DNA of 64,000 nt from Oceanisphaera pacifica (GTDB lineage Bacteria; Pseudomonadota; Gammaproteobacteria; Enterobacterales; Aeromonadaceae). Shown one piece after another: positions 36,599-45,747 of this stretch. Both the position numbers and the translations under genes were made by a program. The notes below the pieces were generated by a model. That model did no database searches. It was given only the letters and a program-made list of their open reading frames with translations, and was not told the origin of the DNA. The number at the start of each line of letters is the position of its first letter. Position 1 is the first letter of the stretch. The stretch spans positions 162,033 to 226,032 of the forward strand of contig NZ_JAGDFX010000004.1 of the NCBI RefSeq assembly GCF_017498065.1, given 5' to 3'.

Positions 36599-37381
36599 AT
36601 GTCCGCTTCTTTTCATCAGCTTAGAGGACCCCATTATTTGCTAAGGGGCCTTTCTCTTATTACAGAGCGAGATTTACGATTGTTTGTGCTGATCCCGCTT
36701 GCGATTAATCTATTACTATTTGGCGGGGCTTTTTATTGGCTTTATTTGCAATTAGATCAGCTGTTTACTTGGTTTGAAAGCCAAATTCCTAGCTTTCTTC
36801 AGTGGCTTAGTTACATTTTATGGCCCATCGCCGTGCTGACTATAGTGGTGTTGTTTTCATTTATCTTTACCAGTGTGGCTAACTTTATTGCTGCCCCCTT
36901 TAATGGTTTGTTAGCTGAGCGGGTCGAGCTAAAACTCACGGGTTCAGAGATCAATGATGAGGGCTGGCTAGATTTAATCAAAGACACACCTCGCATGCTC
37001 AGTCGTGAAATACACAAAATGGGCTATTACTTACCCCGCGCACTCGCCTGCTTATTGCTCTTTTTAGTGCCAGTGATAGGGCAAACACTGGCTCCGTTAG
37101 TCTGGTTTGCCTTTAGCGCTTGGATGATGGCCATCCAATATTGTGATTATCCGTTTGATAATCACAAAGTAGACTTTGATTTAATGCGCCGTTCCTTGGC
37201 CAATAAGCGCGCACTTAACTGGGGGTTTGGTGCATCTGTTACTGTGTGTTCTGGCGTGCCCTTTATCAACTTACTCGTGATGCCTGTGGCCGTATGTGGC
37301 GCAACCGCCTTATGGGTTGATCATTATGCCCAGCTACGTACCGGACCTGTGTCTAAGTGCACAAAATTAGATTTAGGATAA
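36599..37381 (+). CDS. cysZ: Sulfate transporter CysZ
   Basis: Inner-membrane sulfate permease of 260 residues supplying cysteine synthesis. It matches the CysZ family: GPHYLLRGLSLI, hydrophobic segments (about 25-50, 65-95, 140-180, 210-235), DTPRMLSREIHKMGYYLPRA and PVAVCGATALWVDHY. AAGGA lies 8 bases before ATG 36599, whereas the earlier ATG (36590) overlaps the AAGGA itself, so 36599 is preferred. The last 58 bp overlap the 3' end of mepK on the other strand. cysK lies about 2.8 kb away, separated by two peptidoglycan genes. Confidence 0.93.
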   Translation: MSASFHQLRGPHYLLRGLSLITERDLRLFVLIPLAINLLLFGGAFYWLYLQLDQLFTWFESQIPSFLQWLSYILWPIAVLTIVVLFSFIFTSVANFIAAPFNGLLAERVELKLTGSEINDEGWLDLIKDTPRMLSREIHKMGYYLPRALACLLLFLVPVIGQTLAPLVWFAFSAWMMAIQYCDYPFDNHKVDFDLMRRSLANKRALNWGFGASVTVCSGVPFINLLVMPVAVCGATALWVDHYAQLRTGPVSKCTKLDLG

Positions 37382-37908
37382 TAGCCCACACCGCCAACTT
37401 TTAAATCAAGAGCCGCTCTACGTAACTGTGATAGCTCCACATTAGGCAGGCGTAAATCAATGGCTTGTCCTTTCATATGGTAGCTTTTTTTGGCCACGCC
37501 TCGGCTCTTACGACGCAACATAGCATTGGTGGTAGGCGAGCGATAACCAGAAATAATTTGGATTTCACCAGGTTTACCTAAACGGTGTTGTAACAAATAC
37601 AGTTGATCGAACAGTTTAGGATCAATATCGAACTCTTCGTTTTCACGAAAATCACGCATAATATGATTAAGGGTACTGAGTCCATCTTTTAAGTAACGCC
37701 CATTTTCCCAAAAATCAGCACTGACCTGCTCGCCGGTGTGCAAATTATGCAAACGCAATTTACGTACCGGAGCCGATAAACTGGCCTGCGCCGATAAGGG
37801 CAACATAGCAGCTAACCCTAGGCCACCGGCACCCAATAAAAAGCGACGGCGACTCGTCTGCTGACTGTTGTTTTGCGCGTCTTGCCCTGTTTTCATAAAG
37901 TTAAACAT
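37324..37908 (-). CDS. mepK: MepK-like murein endopeptidase (YcbK, DUF882/M15)
   Basis: Protein of 194 residues with a twin-arginine signal (SRRRFLLGAGGLGLAAM, then AQA cleavage). The M15-like zinc fold is intact: SGYRSPTTNAML, SYHMKGQAIDLRL (His and Asp ligands) and the C-terminal FVHLDTGP (His ligand). E. coli MepK cleaves the 3-3 cross-links made by L,D-transpeptidases; here it is encoded just downstream of an LdtD-type enzyme on the same strand, the same pairing as ycbB-ycbK. The frame is open to a TTG at 37929; ATG 37908 is chosen, with ATG 37896 also possible. The 3' end overlaps cysZ. Confidence 0.88.
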   Translation of the reverse strand: MFNFMKTGQDAQNNSQQTSRRRFLLGAGGLGLAAMLPLSAQASLSAPVRKLRLHNLHTGEQVSADFWENGRYLKDGLSTLNHIMRDFRENEEFDIDPKLFDQLYLLQHRLGKPGEIQIISGYRSPTTNAMLRRKSRGVAKKSYHMKGQAIDLRLPNVELSQLRRAALDLKVGGVGYYPKSNFVHLDTGPVRSWA

Positions 37909-38248
37909 AATAACAAACTCATTTTTCAAAAATAATATCGGTGCATCATCTCAACCCCCTCTATGGCATAAACAAGCACTCACAGTACTTGCCGCCCCAA
38001 ATGATTGGCATCTATTAGGCAGTTATTTTTGACTATTGTCAGATATGCACACGCTAAACAGCAGAGAAAATACCCTACAATAGACTAAAAAACCACCATT
38101 GGATTAGTAAAAAATAGATACAGATGCGCTTGGCACCCAATAACGACACCAAGCTAACTTATAGGTCATTCAGACTGCTGTTATCAACCCGCGCCTGATA
38201 AAAAAGAAGACAGCGGCGCGGGCTAAAAAGACTGGTATGGATCGACTG
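37909..38248. other. Gap between ldtD and mepK with GC-rich hairpin
   Basis: A 340-bp non-coding gap between two minus-strand genes. CCCGCGCC (38188-38195) and GGCGCGGG (38215-38222) form a strong 8-bp stem with a 19-base loop shortly after the ldtD stop, probably a transcript end or attenuator, though no T run follows on the minus strand. The rest is AT-rich and presumably holds a mepK promoter. Confidence 0.5.
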
Positions 38249-39889
38249 TTAGAAAGGGCTATTTAAGCGTTTATCGTACTTATAAATATCTGTTCGATAA
38301 TGCGCAACACCGTCAGCGCTTAGCCAACCAGGCCAATACACCATAAATAGCGGCAAAGGATCGCTCACTTTCACCCAGCTAGTGGTCGGTTTAGCCTTTA
38401 ACGCGGCTAATCTACGGCTGCCTAATCGCTCTTCTACCAGCCAGTTAGCTAGCTGCTCAGCCCCTTCTACTCGTACACACCCCGAACTTAAAGCACGACT
38501 GTCGCGGGCGAATAAACCACGAGAAGGCGTATCATGTAAATAAATGGCATTCGTCGTGGGCAAATGAAACTTATAAGCACCCAGTGCATTACCCCGCCCC
38601 GGACGCTGACGCAGGTGATAAGGAAACCCGCCTCCTTCTTCTAACCGCGTTTGCCACACTTCTCTGGGTACTTTATTGCCTCCCTCCAGTACATCAAACC
38701 CTTGTCTTTGTAGGTAACTGGGGTCGCGATATAACTTAGGCACTATGTCTTTATTGATAATAGAACGCGGTACATTCCAAGGTGGATTAAACACCACATT
38801 AGTGATTTTGCTAGCCATAATGGGCGTTCTGCGCTTATCACGTCCTACTATAATGCTGCTCTCTAATACCATCACCTGATCTTGATACAAGCGCATGTGA
38901 TACTCAGGGATATTCACCAGTAAGTAAGAGGAAGGTAGCTCATCACTGATAAGCGTTCGCATCATACTACGCATCAGTAATTGCGCCCGAGCGAGAGGAG
39001 TCGCATCCAACCATTCATATGTGTTGGGCCCTATCACGCCATCAACCGTTAACCCATGGCGCTGCTGAAAGCTGCGCACAGCCTTTTCTAACTTAGCGTC
39101 GTACAACAAAGGGTCAACAAATTCACTGGTAACTGGGGAGCTACTGACGTAAGCGGTGTTGACCTCTCCTTGCAAAGAGTCACGAACCGAAGCCACTGAA
39201 GGTTGAGTGCCTTGGCTTTGTGCTGGCTGTTGTAGCGCTCCCGCAGTATTCAGTTCAACCTCAATATCAGGCACAGTATCAACATCAGGCACTAAAGGTG
39301 TGTCTATTTCGACAACTTCAGGCATATCGCCCAATATACGCAACCGTCCTCTAATCTGCTCAACCACAGGCCGCCTGTCACCAGGGCGCACGGTTGCACT
39401 GTGCAGTGCTGGCCAAGCGGTTTGTTTTTGTGCGAGTAAATGGGCCAGCTGTTGCTGTAATTGCGCATAATTGGCAAAGTTTGGCGTTATGCCTTCCACT
39501 AATTTAAAACGCCGCTGTAACTGACTTGCCAATCGTAAATTATCCTGATCACTGTCTGTATAAGACAAGTCAGCTTGGCGCGTACGTAAATGCTGGCGCT
39601 CAATAAAAGATAAACTGGCCCAGTAACGCCAAAAACTTTGTATACCCAGCAAAAGTCTATCGTCCGCCACATCAGAAGCTGTTTCTGCTCCTACGGCCTG
39701 CTGCCACCACAAAGTCAGCTTAGGATGTACGTCGGCTAATGCGAGCTCTAACCCTACTTGATGCAATTTTTGCCGCGCTTCAGGCTCATCCTGCCAGTTA
39801 CTGGCGAGGGCATTCCCGACACCTAAATACAGCAAGATCCAGAGTCCGCTTATGGCTCGACATTGTTTTATCCATTTGTTATTTATCAT
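38249..39889 (-). CDS. ldtD: L,D-transpeptidase LdtD (YcbB type)
   Basis: Periplasmic enzyme of 546 residues forming 3-3 (mDAP-mDAP) peptidoglycan cross-links. It has an N-terminal signal/anchor (about 10-30, cleavage near ALAS), an N-terminal scaffold domain (about 35-180), a peptidoglycan-binding domain 1 (about 253-295, KLEKAVRSFQQRHGLTVDG), and a YkuD catalytic domain (about 320-500) with YLHDTPSRGLF and the nucleophile motif ALSSGCVRVEGA near residue 470. The order ldtD-mepK places synthesis and cleavage of 3-3 links side by side. A Pro/Gln/Val-rich insert occurs at about 195-240. Confidence 0.93.
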   Translation of the reverse strand: MINNKWIKQCRAISGLWILLYLGVGNALASNWQDEPEARQKLHQVGLELALADVHPKLTLWWQQAVGAETASDVADDRLLLGIQSFWRYWASLSFIERQHLRTRQADLSYTDSDQDNLRLASQLQRRFKLVEGITPNFANYAQLQQQLAHLLAQKQTAWPALHSATVRPGDRRPVVEQIRGRLRILGDMPEVVEIDTPLVPDVDTVPDIEVELNTAGALQQPAQSQGTQPSVASVRDSLQGEVNTAYVSSSPVTSEFVDPLLYDAKLEKAVRSFQQRHGLTVDGVIGPNTYEWLDATPLARAQLLMRSMMRTLISDELPSSYLLVNIPEYHMRLYQDQVMVLESSIIVGRDKRRTPIMASKITNVVFNPPWNVPRSIINKDIVPKLYRDPSYLQRQGFDVLEGGNKVPREVWQTRLEEGGGFPYHLRQRPGRGNALGAYKFHLPTTNAIYLHDTPSRGLFARDSRALSSGCVRVEGAEQLANWLVEERLGSRRLAALKAKPTTSWVKVSDPLPLFMVYWPGWLSADGVAHYRTDIYKYDKRLNSPF

Positions 39890-40063
39890 TTAATGCCGCC
39901 TCATCCCTTAAACTACATCCTTGTATCTTATTAATAGAATACCCTGCTTACTAGGCTCTTGATAGCAAACTTACCCTCAGCCCCTAAAAACAGCGCCTTC
40001 AAAAGCACAAAAGGAATATCACTTAATCATTTAATAACATATAGTTATAACAAATTGTCACTT

Positions 40064-40083
40064 CTCATTTAAAAAAGAATGAG
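40064..40083. promoter_or_regulatory. Inverted repeat upstream of cysK
   Basis: CTCATT (40064-40069) and AATGAG (40078-40083) form a perfect 6-bp inverted repeat spaced by 8 A-rich bases, about 57 bp before the cysK start and near a TATATT at about 40093-40098. It might be an operator; I could not match it to a CysB site. Confidence 0.3.
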
Positions 40084-40139
40084 TAAGCTGTTTATATATT
40101 CAATACTCACAGCATTAATAAACGGTAGGGATAGTCACG

Positions 40140-41108
40140 ATGAGCAAGATATTTGAAGATAACTCTTTAACCATTGGACGCACACCTCTGGTCAAATTAA
40201 ACCGAGTTAGTAAGGGTCGCGTACTAGCAAAAATAGAAAGCCGTAACCCAAGCTTTAGCATAAAGTGCCGTATTGGTGCCAATATGATTTGGGATGCCGA
40301 AAAGCGCGGCGAACTTGTTCCTGGTAAAGAGCTTATTGAACCCACCAGTGGGAACACAGGTATTGCGTTGGCGTTTGTAGCAGCCTCTCGCGGCTATCCC
40401 ATTACTCTCACCATGCCTAACACCATGAGTATAGAGCGCCGTAAGTTATTAAAAGCACTGGGTGCTAATTTAGTCCTTACTGAAGGGGCTAAAGGCATGA
40501 AAGGCGCAATCGATAAAGCCACAGAGTTAAGAGACTCTGCCCCTGAAAAATTTGTATTACTACAGCAGTTTAATAACCCTGCTAACCCAGAAATCCACGA
40601 AAAAACCACAGGCCCAGAGCTGTGGGAAGATACAGACGGTGACATTGACGTGTTTGTATCAGGCGTGGGCACAGGCGGTACCTTAACCGGCGTGTCTCGC
40701 TACATTAAAAATACTCAAGGTAAAGCCATTACCACCGTTGCCGTTGAGCCGGTGGAGTCTCCTGTTATCGCCCAAGCGTTGGCCGGCGAGTCATTAACGC
40801 CGGGGCCACATAAAATTCAGGGCATTGGCGCTGGCTTTATACCTGGCAACTTAGAGCTGTCTCTTGTAGACCGAGTTGAACAAGTCACCAGTGACGATGC
40901 CATTGAGATGGCGCGTCGCTTGATGAAAGAAGAAGGTATTTTAGCCGGTATTAGCTCTGGCGCAGCTGTTGTGGCCGCTAACCAACTAGCCGAGCTACCT
41001 GAGTTTGCCAACAAAACCATTGTGGTCATCTTGCCAAGCTCTGGTGAGCGCTATTTAAGCACTGCTTTGTTTCAAGGTGTGTTTACTGAGCAAGAGCTTA
41101 ACGCATAG
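40140..41108 (+). CDS. cysK: Cysteine synthase A
   Basis: O-acetylserine sulfhydrylase of 322 residues making cysteine from O-acetylserine and sulfide. PLP is bound by K42 in [11 protein letters not shown], with the substrate loop [13 protein letters not shown] and the phosphate loop [11 protein letters not shown]; the C-terminal [10 protein letters not shown] is typical. It aligns full-length with E. coli CysK. It forms a single-gene unit ended by a strong terminator. Confidence 0.96.
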   Translation: MSKIFEDNSLTIGRTPLVKLNRVSKGRVLAKIESRNPSFSIKCRIGANMIWDAEKRGELVPGKELIEPTSGNTGIALAFVAASRGYPITLTMPNTMSIERRKLLKALGANLVLTEGAKGMKGAIDKATELRDSAPEKFVLLQQFNNPANPEIHEKTTGPELWEDTDGDIDVFVSGVGTGGTLTGVSRYIKNTQGKAITTVAVEPVESPVIAQALAGESLTPGPHKIQGIGAGFIPGNLELSLVDRVEQVTSDDAIEMARRLMKEEGILAGISSGAAVVAANQLAELPEFANKTIVVILPSSGERYLSTALFQGVFTEQELNA

Positions 41109-41137
41109 CAAGCTAGGCTAACGAGCTTGTACACAAT

Positions 41138-41175
41138 AAAAGCGCAGACGGTATTATTACCGCCTGCGCTTTTGT
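41138..41175 (+). terminator. Rho-independent terminator after cysK
   Basis: AAAAGCGCAG and CTGCGCTTTT enclose a further paired core (CGGTA/TACCG region); the stem ends in TTTTG 65 bp after the cysK stop. Confidence 0.88.
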
Positions 41176-41264
41176 CATCTGCTCTTGGTAAAACAAGGCT
41201 AAGTTTGGCGCTAATGGCGTGGCGCTGGTATCATCAGCATTAACTAATGCGAGGAGCAAATATA

Positions 41265-41774
41265 ATGGGATTGTTCAATAAATTGAAGAGAATGGTATCT
41301 GACGACGTCGCAGATATCAGCAACATCACTATTTTTGCCCCGCTTTCAGGGGAGTTGGTTGCAATAGAAGATGTACCCGATGTAGTGTTTGCCGAAAAGA
41401 TAGTCGGTGATGGTATAGCTATTAAGCCCAGCGGCAACATAATGGTGGCTCCGTGCGATGGAACTATTGGTAAAATTTTTGAAACCAATCATGCTTTTTC
41501 TATTGAGTCTGATTCGGGCATAGAGCTATTTGTACACTTTGGTATTGATACCGTTGAGCTAAAGGGAGAAGGCTTTACTCGCATTGCCGTAGAAGGTCAG
41601 CAGGTAAAAGCGGGGGATACTATTATTGAGTTTGATTTAGCCTTTCTTGAAGCCAATACCAAATCGACACTCACTCCCATTGTTATTTCTAATATGGATG
41701 AAATAAAAGAGCTCACTAAACACACCGGTGCCGTTAACGTCTCGGAAGACATCATACTTAGCGTCAAAAAATAA
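41265..41774 (+). CDS. crr: Glucose-specific PTS enzyme EIIA (Crr)
   Basis: Cytosolic phosphocarrier of 169 residues. The phosphorylated histidine is in FVHFGIDTVEL and the second active-site histidine in ETNHAFSIES; APLSGELVAIEDVPD is the family N-terminus. In enteric bacteria it receives phosphate from HPr and controls adenylate cyclase and inducer exclusion. GAGGAG precedes ATG 41265; the frame six codons upstream lacks a ribosome-binding site. Unlike E. coli, ptsH and ptsI do not lie between cysK and crr; only the cysK terminator and about 90 bp do. An in-frame start six codons upstream (41247) is unlikely. Confidence 0.95.
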   Translation: MGLFNKLKRMVSDDVADISNITIFAPLSGELVAIEDVPDVVFAEKIVGDGIAIKPSGNIMVAPCDGTIGKIFETNHAFSIESDSGIELFVHFGIDTVELKGEGFTRIAVEGQQVKAGDTIIEFDLAFLEANTKSTLTPIVISNMDEIKELTKHTGAVNVSEDIILSVKK

Positions 41775-41808
41775 TAGCGCTGCAATTTACTTCTATCTAG
41801 GTTACATC

Positions 41809-42087
41809 ATGTTTAATTGGTTCAAACGCTTAGCTCAACCCAAAGTGGATAACCCCGCTCAGTTTGAGCCAGAATCGTACCAAGGCTTTACTATTTATCC
41901 CGAGCCTTTGGCAGAACATGGCCAGTTTCGTTTACATGGCCGCATAACCCAACAACATAATGGCGAACAACAAGAGTATCGCCTGATCCGTTCCGATCTG
42001 TTGCCTAGCGCAGAGCTCGCTGCTAGCTTAATGATAGATAAAGCTAAGCGCGTTATTGACGAAAATGGCGCTCGCCTCTTTGACTAA
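41809..42087 (+). CDS. HlyU-family small protein
   Basis: Protein of 92 residues matching the HlyU/PF10115 family: N-terminal MFNWFKRLAQ, YQGFTIYPEPLAEHGQFRLHGRI, YRLIRSDLLPSAE and KAKRVIDENGARLFD. The name comes from a Vibrio haemolysin activator, but this family (short, no recognisable helix-turn-helix) should not be confused with the ArsR-type HlyU; its function is unclear. The reading frame is open 27 codons upstream within crr, but ATG 41809 is the family start. It overlaps tmcA by 23 bp. Confidence 0.75.
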   Translation: MFNWFKRLAQPKVDNPAQFEPESYQGFTIYPEPLAEHGQFRLHGRITQQHNGEQQEYRLIRSDLLPSAELAASLMIDKAKRVIDENGARLFD

Positions 42088-44167
42088 CTGGCGCACTTGG
42101 CGCCAACAATTACAATACAATGGCCAACGGCGTTTACTGGTATTAGCTGGCACCCAAGAGTGGGCCATAGAGCAAGCGCATCATTTAATGCCCCATTCAG
42201 GCTCTTGCCAACTGTGGCTTGGCGAACAAGCACCAGCGACACACTCCAAAGCACTGGCGACGAATAAGTTTAAAAATGCCCTTGGCCAAGAATACGACAG
42301 CCTGATATTTAATGCCTTTAGTGGCTTACACCCAGACGCGTTAGGCGCCACAGCCGGCACCTTAAAGGCAGGCGGCGTCATGTTGCTATTATGCCCACCG
42401 CTAGCCCAATGGCCCGACTATGCTGACCCTGATTTAACGCGCTATGTGGCACAAGCCGAACAAGCGTTAGCGCTAGACAGCCGTTTTTTACGACGTTTTA
42501 TACGCGAGTTACAACACAACAAGCAGGTTATTATCTGGCATCAAGGCCAGCCCTTTCCTGCCCTGCCCGCTCTGTTACAACCACTTAACTCACCACAAGG
42601 CTGCTCACAACAGGCTTGGCAACCAGTGCGCGATACAAAAGGATGCCTAAATCGCCAGCAGCGTCACGCTTTAGCCAATATATTGCACTGTGCCCGTACC
42701 CGCACACATATGGTATTAACAGCCGATCGTGGCCGAGGTAAATCCAGTCTTTTAGGGTTAGCGGCTCAGCGTTTACTGCAGTCTGGGTTAACGGTGTTGC
42801 TCAGTGCATCCAATCAAGATGCCCCCGCACAGGCATTTAAACACTGTGCCAGTCCACTGCGTTTTATGGCGCCTGATGCGCTGTTATCTGAGCAGCCTAC
42901 TGCCGATATCTTACTCATTGACGAAGCAGCCGCCATTCCTGTGCCCATGCTCGTCACTCTTGCTCAACGTTATTGTTGTATTTTTGCCAGCACAGAGCAC
43001 GGCTATGAGGGAACCGGTTTGGGATTTCAACTTAAGTTTCAGCCAAAGCTCAATGAGCTATCGCCCCATTGGCGAAAAGTGCACTTACATACACCGGCAC
43101 GTTGGAGCCCACAAGACTCACTAGAGCCACTGATCTTTAACTTACTGGCTCTAAATGCCGAGCCGCAATCTCCTAGAGGATTAACAAAATCGGGGCTCAA
43201 AACCCAGTGGATAAGCCGCGCAACTTTGCTGGATAACGATGCCTTATTACAGCAGTTGTTTGGCTTGCTGACCTTGGCACATTATCAAACGCGCCCCAGC
43301 GATTTACGCCACTTATTAGATGCCCCCAACTTATTGCTAGCTGTGACCTTTCAAGGAAATCTGCCGATTGCCGTGGCGCTGCTGTGTGCCGAAGGGCCAT
43401 TATCAGCAGCGCTTAGCCAAGGCGTTTGGCGTGGACAGCGTCGCCCCCGAGGCCATTTGCTGCCGCAATCTTTGGCGTTTCACGGTGGCTTAGCAACGGC
43501 CACACAATATAGTTATTATCGCATTATGCGCATTGTGGTGCACCCTCATAGCCAGCAACAGGGTCTGGGTAGTCAGCTATTAGCTTGGCTACAACAGCAT
43601 TTGCCGCAAAAAACACACTGCGACTTTATCGGTACCAGCTTTGGCGCCAGTCCCTCGCTGCTCACTTTTTGGCAAAATAATGGTTTTAAAGCACTGCGCT
43701 TAGGCCAAAGTCGCGACGGCGTCAGCGGCTTGCATGCCATTATGATGCTCTGGCCCTGCTCGGCCTCGGCACAACAGATACTCTTTGATTGGCAAGGACA
43801 GTTTAGTGCTAACCTGCAGGCTTATCGTCAAGGTATCTGGCCTCGGGCATTAACGCCCATTTATCAGCAACTCAGCTTAGCGCCAGCCACCTATTCAGCT
43901 CAACAAGACCGTCTAATCGCCCATGATTTTGCCTTCTTTCACAGAGACTTACTCTGCGATCAGCCAGCACTGTTACGTTTTATTAAAAGGCAACCTTGGC
44001 CAAATAAATTAACAATTAACCAACAAAATATATTAACAGCGCTGCTCACGCCAGGAGCCAACCCTAGCCAAGTAGCCACGCACTATGGCCTCTCTGGTTA
44101 CAAAACGGCAATATCACAATCGCGCAACATAATGCAACATTTCTTTAAAGCTCCATCTGAACCATAA
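42065..44167 (+). CDS. tmcA: tRNA(Met) cytidine acetyltransferase TmcA
   Basis: Enzyme of 700 residues forming N4-acetylcytidine at the wobble base of elongator tRNA-Met using acetyl-CoA and ATP/GTP. Domains: N-terminal DUF1726-like region (about 1-190), RNA-helicase-like ATPase with Walker A TADRGRGKSS (about 219-228) and Walker B-like DILLIDEAAAIP, GNAT acetyltransferase (about 430-560; MRIVVHPHSQQQGLGSQLL) and a C-terminal tRNA-binding tail. ATG 42065 lies inside the HlyU-family gene, implying translational coupling; a TTG three codons upstream is possible but poorer. Confidence 0.93.
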   Translation: MALASLTNWRTWRQQLQYNGQRRLLVLAGTQEWAIEQAHHLMPHSGSCQLWLGEQAPATHSKALATNKFKNALGQEYDSLIFNAFSGLHPDALGATAGTLKAGGVMLLLCPPLAQWPDYADPDLTRYVAQAEQALALDSRFLRRFIRELQHNKQVIIWHQGQPFPALPALLQPLNSPQGCSQQAWQPVRDTKGCLNRQQRHALANILHCARTRTHMVLTADRGRGKSSLLGLAAQRLLQSGLTVLLSASNQDAPAQAFKHCASPLRFMAPDALLSEQPTADILLIDEAAAIPVPMLVTLAQRYCCIFASTEHGYEGTGLGFQLKFQPKLNELSPHWRKVHLHTPARWSPQDSLEPLIFNLLALNAEPQSPRGLTKSGLKTQWISRATLLDNDALLQQLFGLLTLAHYQTRPSDLRHLLDAPNLLLAVTFQGNLPIAVALLCAEGPLSAALSQGVWRGQRRPRGHLLPQSLAFHGGLATATQYSYYRIMRIVVHPHSQQQGLGSQLLAWLQQHLPQKTHCDFIGTSFGASPSLLTFWQNNGFKALRLGQSRDGVSGLHAIMMLWPCSASAQQILFDWQGQFSANLQAYRQGIWPRALTPIYQQLSLAPATYSAQQDRLIAHDFAFFHRDLLCDQPALLRFIKRQPWPNKLTINQQNILTALLTPGANPSQVATHYGLSGYKTAISQSRNIMQHFFKAPSEP

Positions 44168-44254
44168 TTCACTTGTTATTTACATATAAAGTCAGCTAGG
44201 CTAACAGCGTAAAGCACGTATCACTTAATACTAGTTTGGTTAGGAGTATGGCAT

Positions 44255-45601
44255 ATGGAATGGCTTACTAATGCGTTAACCTCGATTAATGGGGTAGTTT
44301 GGGGAGTTCCTATGTTGGTGGGTATTTTGGGCCTAGGGCTCTACCTACAACTAGGTATGGGGTTAATGCCTATCCGCAAACTGGGTACAGGTTTTAAATT
44401 ATTATTTAGTAAGGCAGAAGCAGGAAAAGGGGAAATCTCTCCTTTTAACGCACTGATGACCTCGCTCGCCGCCACCATAGGTACCGGTAATATTGCAGGG
44501 GTCGCCACCGCCATCTTCTTAGGTGGTCCGGGTGCGTTGTTTTGGATGTGGATGACCGCATTGGTGGGCATGGCGACTAAGTATGCCGAAGCCGTGTGTG
44601 CAGTTAACTTTCGTGAAACCGACGAAAAAGGCAACCACGTTGGTGGGCCTATGTACTACATCAAAAATGGCCTGAGTAAAAAATGGGCTTGGCTAGGGGT
44701 GGCATTTGCGCTATTTGGCGGTATTGCTGGCTTTGGTATTGGTAACACAGTACAGGCCAACTCAGTGGCCGACGCGCTAGAATCCTCTTTTGGCTTTTCG
44801 CACGGTGTGACCGGCTTAGTATTAATGGTGTTAGTCGGCTTAGTGTTAATTGGCGGTATTCGCTGGATCTCTGAGGTAGCCGGTAAATTAGTGCCGTTAA
44901 TGACAGTGGCCTATTTTGTATCTGGCATAGTGGTATTGGGGATGAATGCCCCTGAGCTGCCCAGCGCGTTAGCATTAATTTTTGAGCACGCCTTTACACC
45001 GGTTGCCGCCCAAGGTGGTTTTGCTGGTGCAGCGGTATGGATGGCAATTCGCTTTGGTGTGGCACGAGGGGTTTTCTCAAATGAGGCCGGTCTGGGTAGT
45101 GCGCCTATTGCTCATGCTGCTGCCAAAACTGATGACCCGGTACGCCAAGGCTTAATAGCCATGCTAGGGACCTTTATAGATACCATAGTGGTGTGTTCAA
45201 TTACCGGCTTGGCTATTGTGGTTACCGGTAGCTGGAGCAGTGGTGAAACGGGAGCCTCGTTAACCGCCCTCGCCTTTTCTATGGCGATTCCAGGAGGCGA
45301 ATACATCGTATCTTTGGCGTTAGCCGTGTTTGCTTTTACCACTATCTTGGGTTGGAGTTTCTATGGCGAGAAATGTGTACAGTTCTTATTTGGTGTAAAA
45401 GCCATAGTGCCATTTCGTGTAGCTTGGGTACTGGCTCTGCCAATTGGTGCCACTCAATCACTGGAATTTATCTGGCTACTAGCAGATACGCTTAACGCCA
45501 TGATGGCCATTCCAAACTTGATTGCATTAGCCTTATTAAGCCCAGTAGTGTTTCGCTTAACCAAGGAATACTTTGCCAAGCAAGCCCAAGCAAAGTCTTA
45601 A
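44255..45601 (+). CDS. Sodium:alanine/glycine symporter (AGCS family)
   Basis: Inner-membrane transporter of 448 residues with about ten helices. AGCS signatures are clear: SPFNALMTSLAATIGTGNIAG (ligand and sodium site), GGPGALFWMWMTA, and GVARGVFSNEAGLGSAPIAHA. Known members import alanine, glycine and sometimes D-alanine or D-serine. ATG 44255 follows TAGGAG by 8 bases. It is followed by a terminator and then dsdA on the same strand, which suggests but does not prove a role in D-amino-acid uptake. Confidence 0.9.
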   Translation: MEWLTNALTSINGVVWGVPMLVGILGLGLYLQLGMGLMPIRKLGTGFKLLFSKAEAGKGEISPFNALMTSLAATIGTGNIAGVATAIFLGGPGALFWMWMTALVGMATKYAEAVCAVNFRETDEKGNHVGGPMYYIKNGLSKKWAWLGVAFALFGGIAGFGIGNTVQANSVADALESSFGFSHGVTGLVLMVLVGLVLIGGIRWISEVAGKLVPLMTVAYFVSGIVVLGMNAPELPSALALIFEHAFTPVAAQGGFAGAAVWMAIRFGVARGVFSNEAGLGSAPIAHAAAKTDDPVRQGLIAMLGTFIDTIVVCSITGLAIVVTGSWSSGETGASLTALAFSMAIPGGEYIVSLALAVFAFTTILGWSFYGEKCVQFLFGVKAIVPFRVAWVLALPIGATQSLEFIWLLADTLNAMMAIPNLIALALLSPVVFRLTKEYFAKQAQAKS

Positions 45602-45646
45602 TCTAACAAGTCAATATGACAAAGTGATTCAGAGTCACACCTAAAT

Positions 45647-45681
45647 AAAAAGGGAGTAAGCTCAAGCTTACTCCCTTTTTA
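45647..45681 (+). terminator. Rho-independent terminator after the AGCS symporter
   Basis: AAAAAGGGAGTAAGCT and AGCTTACTCCCTTTTT form a long perfect stem around a short loop, ending in a T run 46-80 bp after the stop codon. Confidence 0.93.
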
Positions 45682-45747
45682 TGATCTTTTTTCACGCGAG
45701 AACCTGATATACTCATTGCATAATCTGCTCATCATTCGGGGTTAAGC

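Noticed and set aside
44661..44975. 104-residue open frame antisense to the AGCS symporter
   Set aside because: Shadow of transmembrane-encoding codons, no start signal, composition unlike neighbouring proteins.
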